A stretch of DNA of 11,317 nucleotides from Klebsiella pneumoniae (GTDB lineage Bacteria; Pseudomonadota; Gammaproteobacteria; Ga0077536), in the NCBI GenBank assembly GCA_945873015.1, contig CAMCBY010000083.1:1-11317 (forward strand). The letters run 5' to 3'. The position numbers were made by a program, and so were the translations under genes. This document shows, piece by piece, positions 6,432 through 11,317 of this stretch (position 1 is its first letter; every line of letters begins with the position of its first letter). The notes under the pieces were generated by a model that saw only the letters and a list, made by a program, of their open reading frames with translations, was not told the DNA's origin and did not search any database.

Positions 6432-7196
6432 ATGAGCACGACAGCGACGAGCGCGCGGCGCGTATTGATCACCGGCGGTACACGGGGCATTGGCCTGGCG
6501 GTCGCGGAGCGTTTCGCGGCGGCCGGCGCCGAGGTGTTGCTCAACTATCGGCGCGATGACGATACGGCGGCGGCGGCAGTCGCGCGCATCGAAGCGGCCG
6601 GCGGACGTGCCCGCGCACTGCGCGCCGATATCGGCGACGCCGACTCGGTGGGCGAAATGTTCGAAGTCATACGCAGCGACGGCGCGAATCTCGATGTGCT
6701 GATTGCCAATGCCGCAGCGACCGCCTTCAAGCCGCTGATGGAAGCCGGCCCGCACAATGTCGCGCGCACTTTCGGTATCACCATTGCAGGGTTTGTGACG
6801 CTCGCGCAGCACGCCGCCAACATGATGCCGCACAGTGGCGCGATGGTTGCGCTGTCGGGTTTTGACGCTATCCGCGTGATCGAGCGCCACGGCATTCTGG
6901 GCCCGGCCAAGGCCGCGATGGAATCGATGGTGCGTTATCTCGCCGTTGAACTCGCGCCGCGCGGCATACGCGTCAATGGCGTGAGCCCGGGTTATATCGA
7001 CACCCATTCGGCGCGTTATTACGCCGGTGAACGATTTGTCACCGAGGTCGCGCCACGCTGGGCAGCGCAGACGCCGCTGGGCCGACTCGGTCGACCCGAC
7101 GAAGTGGCTGCAGTGGTGGCCTTTCTGTGCTCCGAGCAGGCTTCGTTCGTGACCGGTCAGACTATCGTCGTCGACGGCGGGCTGACCCTGGTGTGA
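6432..7196 (+). CDS. Short-chain dehydrogenase/reductase lacking the catalytic Tyr (FabL-like layout)
   Basis: A 254-aa Rossmann-fold SDR. The NAD(P)-binding motif TGGTRGIG (14-21), IANAAA (91-96), Ser142, Lys160 and the C-terminal GQTIVVDGG are all present. The usual YxxxK reads LGPAK, with Leu156 in place of Tyr. In the enoyl-ACP reductase spacing Y-x6-K, the Tyr position is His153 (HGILGPAK). The stretch from there through RYLAVELAPRGIRVN (168-182) resembles Bacillus FabL more than ordinary ketoreductases. It might be an enoyl reductase-like enzyme with altered chemistry, or a non-catalytic binder. It is third in the hydratase/dehydrogenase operon (6-nt gap), where a 3-hydroxyacyl-CoA dehydrogenase would be expected. 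The fold is certain; the reaction is unknown. Confidence 0.9.
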   Translation: MSTTATSARRVLITGGTRGIGLAVAERFAAAGAEVLLNYRRDDDTAAAAVARIEAAGGRARALRADIGDADSVGEMFEVIRSDGANLDVLIANAAATAFKPLMEAGPHNVARTFGITIAGFVTLAQHAANMMPHSGAMVALSGFDAIRVIERHGILGPAKAAMESMVRYLAVELAPRGIRVNGVSPGYIDTHSARYYAGERFVTEVAPRWAAQTPLGRLGRPDEVAAVVAFLCSEQASFVTGQTIVVDGGLTLV

Positions 7197-7213
7197 GCAC
7201 CCGGGGCGTGTGT

Positions 7214-7255
7214 TTGACCTGGGTCAAGCGTGCCGACGCCGATCGCATGTGTAAT
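7214..7255 (+). promoter_or_regulatory. FNR/ANR-like box and promoter of the hemerythrin gene
   Basis: TTGAC-CTGG-GTCAA (7214-7227) is a perfect inverted repeat of the FNR/ANR/DNR type (consensus TTGAT-N4-ATCAA). A -10 box TGTAAT (7250-7255, 5 of 6 consensus) puts transcription start near 7262. The box is then centred at about -41.5, the classic class II activator position. No -35 box is needed or seen. A strong AGGAGG (7269-7274) and the ATG at 7282 follow. Which regulator binds is inferred. Confidence 0.6.
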
Positions 7256-7281
7256 GCCGCAGACCCGCAGGAGGCTAATTC

Positions 7282-7719
7282 ATGACGACACTCGCCTGGA
7301 CACCGACCCTCAAACTCAACGATGCCGCGATGGATCACACCCATGTCGAGTTCGTCGAATTATTAAATGCCGTCGGTGCGGCTGGCGCGCATGATGTCGC
7401 GCGTGCGATGCGCGCTTTTGTCACCCACTCCAGACAGCATTTTGCCGAAGAAGAGCGCTGGATGCAGGAGAGCGGCTTTCCGCCGCTGGGCTGCCATCAG
7501 AACCAGCACAACATGGTGATGCAGGTGGCCGAAGAAGTGGTCAAGCGCGTCGCCCAGGGCGAAACGGAGCTAGGCGAACCGTTCGCCAAGGCAGTCGCCG
7601 AGTGGTTCACCGATCACGTCACGGTGATGGATTCAGTACTCAAGCAGTACCTGGATATGCAGGCTTATGTGCCGGTGATGGGCGAAAGCCAGCCCGAACC
7701 GCGCAGAAAAGCGGTGTAG
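7282..7719 (+). CDS. Bacteriohemerythrin
   Basis: A 145-aa single-domain, cytosolic, oxygen-binding di-iron protein. All ligands of the family are visible: Asp18-x-x-His21, His53-x3-Glu57, His72-x3-His76 and His112-x4-Asp117. The size is typical, with a charged C-terminal tail of about 20 residues. Likely roles are oxygen storage or delivery to oxidases or oxygenases, or oxygen sensing; no signalling domain is attached. The FNR-like box upstream fits induction at low oxygen. The ribosome binding site AGGAGG at 7269-7274 settles the start. The TAG stop codon is supplied by the GTAG of the repeat element that begins at 7716, so the C-terminus was probably set by that insertion. Confidence 0.95.
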   Translation: MTTLAWTPTLKLNDAAMDHTHVEFVELLNAVGAAGAHDVARAMRAFVTHSRQHFAEEERWMQESGFPPLGCHQNQHNMVMQVAEEVVKRVAQGETELGEPFAKAVAEWFTDHVTVMDSVLKQYLDMQAYVPVMGESQPEPRRKAV

Positions 7720-7790
7720 GTGCGAATTTATTCGCACACAGTAACGCTCGCCTCGCCGCTCAATGAATGTGCGAATAAATTCGCACCTAC
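7716..7790. repeat. BIME-like inverted REP pair (copy 2, perfect arms)
   Basis: Two 22-nt arms (7716-7737 and 7769-7790) are exact reverse complements around a 31-nt spacer. Each is GTAG plus the core GTGCGAATTTATTCGCAC or its complement. It sits between two convergent genes, and the TAG within each outer GTAG is the stop codon of the gene on that side (7717-7719 plus; 7787-7789 minus). It may also act as a two-way terminator. Confidence 0.93.
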
Positions 7791-9568
7791 GGTAGGGCAA
7801 AGCCGATCACGGCGTCGCCGAGCGGGAATTTGAACAAGGCGTGGCCGCCAGCGGCGACGGCCACGTATTGTCGCCCACCGACACGATAGGTGATCGGCGG
7901 CGCATTGACGCCGGCACCGGTAGCGAAGCGCCACAGGCGTTTGCCGCTCTTCGCGTCCAGCGCAATAAAATCACCATTGCTCTCACCGGTGAACACCACA
8001 CCGCCCGCGGTCGCCAACGCGCCGGACATCACCGGCAGGCCGGTCTTCAATTGCCATTGAATCTTGCCATCCGCGGGGTTGATGGCCGACAAGGTGCCGG
8101 CGCGTTTCACATCGGTGTTGAAACTCAAGACGGTGACATCTTTGCCCGCGGCGTTTTTCTCCAATTGGTAATGGGTGGCCGCATCGCTGGCCGGCACATA
8201 TACCCAGCCGGTCTGCGGACTGTAGGCACTCGGCGGCCAATTGGCGCCACCGGCGGCGCCGGGCAAGACGTCGATGCCGGCCGCGGTCGCGCGACGGAAC
8301 ATGGTGCTGTCCTGGGGCACGAATGGCTGTGAGCGCAATAAAGGCGCGCCGGTCAGACGATTGAGCACGTACATCCAGCCCGACTTCGAAGCTGCCGCCA
8401 GCACCGGCACCGGCGTTTGATCGGGGCCTTTCAGATCGAGCAGCACCGGCGGCGACGAGGCGTCGTAGCCCCACAGATCATGGGGCACGAGCTGGTGATG
8501 CCAGCGCAGTTTGCCGGTGGCGACATCGAGGGCGATGAGCGACGAGGTGTAGAGATTGTCGCCGGGCCGTTTGTCATCCTCATAACCGGGTGAGGCGTTG
8601 CCGGTGCCGAAATAGATAAGGCCCTGGGCGGCATCCACCGATGGCGTTGAATAGATTGAACCACCTCCGGTCTTCCACGCATCGCGGTATTTGGTGGCGT
8701 TCGCGCGTTCGGCGGCGATGTCGCGCGGCAGTGCATCACCGAACGCGGTCTTGGCGACGAAATCACCTTCCCAGCCGCTCGCCGCGGTCGAATACCAGCG
8801 CCACACCAGATCGCCGTTCTTGACGCTGTAGGCGCTCAGGAATGCGCGCAAACCATCACGCACACCGGCACGCCCGAGTGCCGAAGCGCTGGTGTTTTCC
8901 GCATCACTCAACACGGCGCTATAGCCGGTGCCACTCACGCCGACGAACACTTTGCCGTCGTATACCAGCGGCGCCATGTTGCCGGCGAAGCGGGTGGCCT
9001 GGTCAAAGGCCTTGTGAGCGGCCGGGTCGTAATGACGGATGGCCGCCAGGTCGTCATCATTGCCGGTCATCGGATCGACTACCGGGATGTCCCACACCGG
9101 TTTGCCGTCGGCGGCGTCGAGCGCGATGAGGCGCGCATCCGCGGTGATCATGAACAACCGTCCCTCACCCCACGCCACGCCGCGATTATGCGAACCACAG
9201 CAGAGTTTGTCCGTGCTTGGCTTATGCGTGTAGCGCCATTTCTCCGCACCGGTCGCGGCATCGAGCGCAATGACATGATTAAACGGCGTGCTGATATACA
9301 TCACACCATCGACGACCAGTGGATTGGTGGGGAAGGTGCCGACGATGCCGGTCTGTACTATCCAGGCTGGTTTGAGTTTCGCGACGTTGTCGATATTGAT
9401 GTCTGTGAGTTCGCTGTAGCGCTGATTGCCAAAACCGTGGCCATAGGTCAGCCAGTTGTCCTGATCACTTTCGGCATGGTTCTGACGCGCCGGTTCGGCC
9501 GCCTGCGGCACCGCTGCGCAGGCCAGCAATACCAGCGCTACAAGAAGGGAAACGCGTCGCTTGATCAT
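7787..9568 (-). CDS. Periplasmic PQQ-dependent (quinoprotein) dehydrogenase
   Basis: A 593-aa eight-bladed propeller protein of the alcohol/methanol dehydrogenase family. A Sec signal covers about 1-24 (MIKRRVSLLVALVLLACAAV, then PQAA). It has a vicinal Cys123-Cys124 (KLCCGSHNRG), PQQ/metal-site Asn324 (GTGNASPG), RPGDNLYTSSLIALD, and GGANWPPSAYSPQTGWVYVPA (440-460). The block that usually reads HDxWDxD is HDLWGYD (363-369): the catalytic Asp position is Gly367, but Asp369 two residues on is kept. Around 210-247 there is an insertion of about 20 residues where relatives have GAEFGVRG with a metal-binding Glu. There is no haem motif CxxCH, so an external cytochrome is needed. Start 9568 fits the signal peptide; the longer frame upstream translates repeats. 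Substrate unknown. Confidence 0.9.
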   Translation of the reverse strand: MIKRRVSLLVALVLLACAAVPQAAEPARQNHAESDQDNWLTYGHGFGNQRYSELTDINIDNVAKLKPAWIVQTGIVGTFPTNPLVVDGVMYISTPFNHVIALDAATGAEKWRYTHKPSTDKLCCGSHNRGVAWGEGRLFMITADARLIALDAADGKPVWDIPVVDPMTGNDDDLAAIRHYDPAAHKAFDQATRFAGNMAPLVYDGKVFVGVSGTGYSAVLSDAENTSASALGRAGVRDGLRAFLSAYSVKNGDLVWRWYSTAASGWEGDFVAKTAFGDALPRDIAAERANATKYRDAWKTGGGSIYSTPSVDAAQGLIYFGTGNASPGYEDDKRPGDNLYTSSLIALDVATGKLRWHHQLVPHDLWGYDASSPPVLLDLKGPDQTPVPVLAAASKSGWMYVLNRLTGAPLLRSQPFVPQDSTMFRRATAAGIDVLPGAAGGANWPPSAYSPQTGWVYVPASDAATHYQLEKNAAGKDVTVLSFNTDVKRAGTLSAINPADGKIQWQLKTGLPVMSGALATAGGVVFTGESNGDFIALDAKSGKRLWRFATGAGVNAPPITYRVGGRQYVAVAAGGHALFKFPLGDAVIGFALP

Positions 9569-9869
9569 GTCGATGCCTGTCAGTCGTTGAGCGTGCCGGC
9601 ACTCTAGCAGAGCTAAACAAGGTAAACCGCCCCTGGTCGGTGTGAATCCATGCGCGCATTCGTTGCCGCGATTGGCACAAGCGCCGCGACATGATTGTGC
9701 GAATGAATTCGCACCCGCAATGTGGGGGGCGAGGATTCCCCGAACCGGGGTGGTGGACACTGCGTCATCGGCCCGGGCTCGACGGCCCGGCGCCCCGGCC
9801 CCGGTGGCGGACTTCGAGGCACTGGCGGCGCTCGGGGTTTGACGGGGTAGAATGTGCCATGGTCTCCCT
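9569..9869. other. Divergent intergenic region with repeats
   Basis: The gap between the minus-strand PQQ dehydrogenase and the plus-strand cupin gene. It holds a degenerate repeat pair (9636-9718) and a very GC-rich stretch (about 9719-9838) with small hairpins such as CCCCG-AAC-CGGGG (9738-9750). A possible -10 box TAGAAT (9848-9853, 5 of 6) for the cupin gene has no good -35. I see no gene here; short frames crossing it are translations of the repeats. Confidence 0.6.
9636..9718. repeat. BIME-like inverted REP pair (copy 3, left arm decayed)
   Basis: The right arm (9697-9718) has an intact core, GTGCGAATGAATTCGCAC, but ends CCGC instead of CTAC. The left arm (9636-9657) begins GTCGGTGTGAAT and matches the copy 1 left arm at most positions, but its palindrome is broken. 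The spacer of 39 nt equals that of copy 1. It reads as an old, mutated copy. Confidence 0.7.
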
Positions 9870-9948
9870 GCAGGTGCGAATTCATCCGCACATTCAAAAG
9901 GGGACACCGCCAATAAATTTTTCACTGTGCGAATGAATTCGCACCTAC
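9870..9948. repeat. BIME-like inverted REP pair (copy 4) in the cupin leader
   Basis: The left arm (9870-9891) is GCAG plus GTGCGAATTCATCCGCAC, with one mismatch in its stem. The right arm (9927-9948) is GTGCGAATGAATTCGCAC plus CTAC, intact. The spacer is 35 nt. The right arm ends exactly where the ribosome binding site AGGAG (9949-9953) of the next gene begins, so a hairpin in the mRNA would touch the start region. Confidence 0.88.
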
Positions 9949-9959
9949 AGGAGATGCCC

Positions 9960-10454
9960 ATGAGTGGTCAGGCTACCGCGCTTAGCGCCAACACTGCCGA
10001 CAAGTCCGGCTTCAAGTACGACACTAGCAAAGTCGAGTGGCATAAGTTCTTCACGCCCGGCACCTACTACCGCATTCTCAACGTCAACGTTGAAGCGCGT
10101 ACCGCCGACATGCTGGTCAAGTTTGAAGCCGAAGGCCAGTGTATGTATCACCGCCACGCCTGCTGCACCTCGACCCTGGTGCTGGAAGGCGAACTGCGCG
10201 TGCGCGAACAGATCAACGGCGGCGAAGTGGTGAAGGTCAAAGCCGCCGGCAGCTATTCCAACGGCGGCCAGGGCGAAGTGCATATCGAAGGGGCCGGCCA
10301 CGAACAGGCCATCATCTTCTTCGGCATGCGCAGCGACGACGATGTGATCTACGAGTTGCTCAATGACGACCTCAGCCTGAAGCGTGCGGTGACCGTGGCC
10401 GATTTTCATCACGACTGGGTGACGAAATGGCCGGGGGATTTTCAGGCTAACTAA
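9960..10454 (+). CDS. Small single-domain cupin-like protein
   Basis: A 164-aa soluble protein without a signal peptide. The central part looks like a cupin beta-barrel: CMYHRHACCTSTLVLEGELRV (61-81) has the HxH metal pair (His64, His66) and the LEGEL turn of cupin motif 1. EVHIEGAGHEQAIIF (106-120) supplies His108 and His114 for motif 2. The Glu usually found after HxH is not obvious. A vicinal Cys68-Cys69 follows the His pair. A metal-dependent dioxygenase or isomerase, or a sensor, is possible; I do not recognise a specific family. ATG 9960 is preceded by AGGAG (9949-9953) directly after a REP arm. The earlier ATG at 9954 is too close to that site. It is convergent with a Baeyer-Villiger-type monooxygenase. 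Confidence 0.82.
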   Translation: MSGQATALSANTADKSGFKYDTSKVEWHKFFTPGTYYRILNVNVEARTADMLVKFEAEGQCMYHRHACCTSTLVLEGELRVREQINGGEVVKVKAAGSYSNGGQGEVHIEGAGHEQAIIFFGMRSDDDVIYELLNDDLSLKRAVTVADFHHDWVTKWPGDFQAN

Positions 10455-10475
10455 TCGGACAGATAGTGCAGGAAC

Positions 10476-10501
10476 GAATGTGCGAATAAATTCGCACATT
10501 C
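10476..10501. repeat. Single REP-core palindrome between convergent genes (copy 5)
   Basis: GAATGTGCGAAT and ATTCGCACATTC form a perfect 12-bp stem with an AA loop. It shares the core of the other repeats but has the inner flank (GAATG/CATTC) on both sides and no GTAG. On the plus strand ATCGTTTTC follows, so it could serve as a terminator for the cupin gene, whose stop is 22 nt upstream. Confidence 0.85.
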
Positions 10502-10510
10502 ATCGTTTTC

Positions 10511-10537
10511 ACCCGGCGACGCGCCACGCCGCCGGGT
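10511..10537. terminator. GC-rich hairpin downstream of the monooxygenase gene
   Basis: ACCCGGCG (10511-10518) pairs with CGCCGGGT (10530-10537), and GCG/CGC inside extends it across a 2-nt bulge to a CCA loop. It lies 10 nt past the monooxygenase stop on the minus strand. The bases that follow on the minus strand are GAAAACG, not a U-tract, so it is not a standard terminator. Confidence 0.4.
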
Positions 10538-10546
10538 AAACAAGTC

Positions 10547-11317
10547 TTAAGCCCGCTCAAAACCCTCATAACCGTTGGCAGCAATCTCCGCACACTTCTG
10601 CCGATAGAGCGGGAAACCGCCGGCGTAGAGCATGAATTTTTTCTTGCGGCCGGGAATGTTTTCGTTGACGCCCATGAACCACGAGTTGACGGTCGGAAAC
10701 AGCGTCGCGCGTGCTGTGTCATCAACGTGGTCAGTCCAGGCGACTTCTGCGGCCTCGGTCGGCTCGACACGCTTCAAGCCCTTGGCCTGCATGTCGGCGA
10801 TGAGGTCGGTCAGCCATTCCACGTTCTGCTCGATACAACGGGGGATGTTGCAGAAGGTTGAACCGTTGTTGGGGCCGACCAGGGTAAAGAAGTTCGGAAA
10901 GCCGGTGGTCTGCATGCCGAGGTAGGTCTGCGGGCCGTCGGCCCATTTTTCTTTCAGGGTCTTGCCGCCCACGCCGCGAATGTCGATACGCGCCAGCGCG
11001 CCGGTCACAGCTTCAAAGCCGGTCGCATAGATGATGATGTCGAGTTCGTATTCGGCATCAGGGGTCTTGATGCCCTTGGCGGTGATGCGCTCTATCGGCG
11101 ATTCCTTGATATCGACCAGCGTCACGTTCGGCTGGTTGTAGCATTCGTAGTAGTGGGTCTCCATCGGTACGCGACGCAGCCCGAAACCATGATCCTTCGG
11201 AATGAGTTTCTCGGCCAACAGCGGGTCTTTGACACGCGCACGGATCTTGCGGGCGATAAAATCGCTGGCGTAGTCATTGGCTTGCTGGTCGGTCAGGACA
11301 TCGCGGAAAGTGCCTAA
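10547..11317 (-). CDS. Flavin monooxygenase, Baeyer-Villiger type (C-terminal part; runs off the window)
   Basis: The last 256 residues of a type I Baeyer-Villiger-like flavoprotein, which would insert oxygen next to a ketone using FAD and NADPH. Visible landmarks are DVLTDQQANDYASDFIARKI near the edge, the YYECYNQPNV and LVDIKESPIERIT blocks, and the family-typical IYATGFEA followed by IDIRG. WADGPQTYLGMQTTGFPNFF, VGPNNG, and a C-terminal ANGYEGF close the protein. These match cyclohexanone/hydroxyacetophenone monooxygenase relatives as I remember them. The N-terminal FAD site and BVMO fingerprint lie beyond 11317. The frame stays open to the edge; the TTG at 11216-11218 is not a start because homologous sequence continues upstream of it. 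It is convergent with the cupin gene. Confidence 0.9.
   Translation of the reverse strand, partial: LGTFRDVLTDQQANDYASDFIARKIRARVKDPLLAEKLIPKDHGFGLRRVPMETHYYECYNQPNVTLVDIKESPIERITAKGIKTPDAEYELDIIIYATGFEAVTGALARIDIRGVGGKTLKEKWADGPQTYLGMQTTGFPNFFTLVGPNNGSTFCNIPRCIEQNVEWLTDLIADMQAKGLKRVEPTEAAEVAWTDHVDDTARATLFPTVNSWFMGVNENIPGRKKKFMLYAGGFPLYRQKCAEIAANGYEGFERA

Noticed and set aside
5268..7007. 579-aa minus-strand frame opposite the acyl-CoA operon
   Set aside because: It spans two well-supported plus-strand genes and has His/Arg-rich content typical of the antisense of GC-rich coding DNA.
9738..9750. CCCCG-AAC-CGGGG hairpin as a terminator
   Set aside because: The stem is short, has no U-tract, and lies in a divergent region where no transcript should end.
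9636..9948. CRISPR array
   Set aside because: The repeats are palindromic, occur in inverted pairs with divergent arms, and are dispersed over 10 kb. There is no regular direct-repeat and spacer pattern and no cas gene.
9569..9961. N-terminal extension of the PQQ dehydrogenase through the repeats
   Set aside because: The added peptide is mostly translated REP sequence (CEFIRT, CADEFAPA, GANSFAQ). A proper signal peptide starts at 9568.
11216..11218. TTG start for the monooxygenase
   Set aside because: The frame continues to the window edge with family-typical sequence (DVLTDQQAN), so the gene is a partial one that enters from beyond the window.

Overview
The window is GC-rich, densely coded DNA, most likely from a gammaproteobacterium. 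This is inferred from a YbiT-type ABC-F protein, an LdtD/MepK-type peptidoglycan pair, and a REP-like palindrome family carrying a 5' GTAG tetranucleotide. I cannot name the genus. Nine protein-coding genes are supported; the last one runs off the right edge.

Left part (1-4371): housekeeping and envelope genes. On the minus strand lie a YbiT-like ABC-F ATPase (148-1773) and an L,D-transpeptidase of the YcbB/LdtD type (2050-3699). Divergent from the transpeptidase is a Tat-exported MepK/YcbK-type peptidase (3773-4342). One enzyme of this pair would make 3-3 crosslinks in peptidoglycan and the other would cut them, and their promoters appear to overlap in a very short gap.

Middle part (4492-7719): a tight plus-strand operon of enoyl-CoA hydratase, acyl-CoA dehydrogenase and short-chain dehydrogenase (gaps of 2 and 6 nt), which looks like acyl-CoA catabolism. 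The last two enzymes have altered catalytic positions: Asp in place of the usual Glu in the dehydrogenase, and no Tyr in the SDR. A bacteriohemerythrin gene follows with its own compact promoter and an FNR/ANR-like box at about -41.5.

Right part (7787-11317): a periplasmic PQQ-type dehydrogenase (minus), a small cupin protein (plus) and the C-terminal part of a Baeyer-Villiger-type flavin monooxygenase (minus). Together they suggest oxidation of an alcohol to a ketone and then an ester, but the substrate is unknown.

The most striking non-coding signal is a family of palindromic repeats at five intergenic places (30-112, 7716-7790, 9636-9718, 9870-9948, 10476-10501). Four are inverted pairs (BIME-like) with GTAG or a variant at the outer ends. 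One pair supplies the stop codons of two convergent genes, another sits directly against a ribosome binding site, and one arm shows a compensatory base-pair change. No RAYT transposase gene is in the window. I found no tRNA, rRNA, CRISPR array or insertion sequence.
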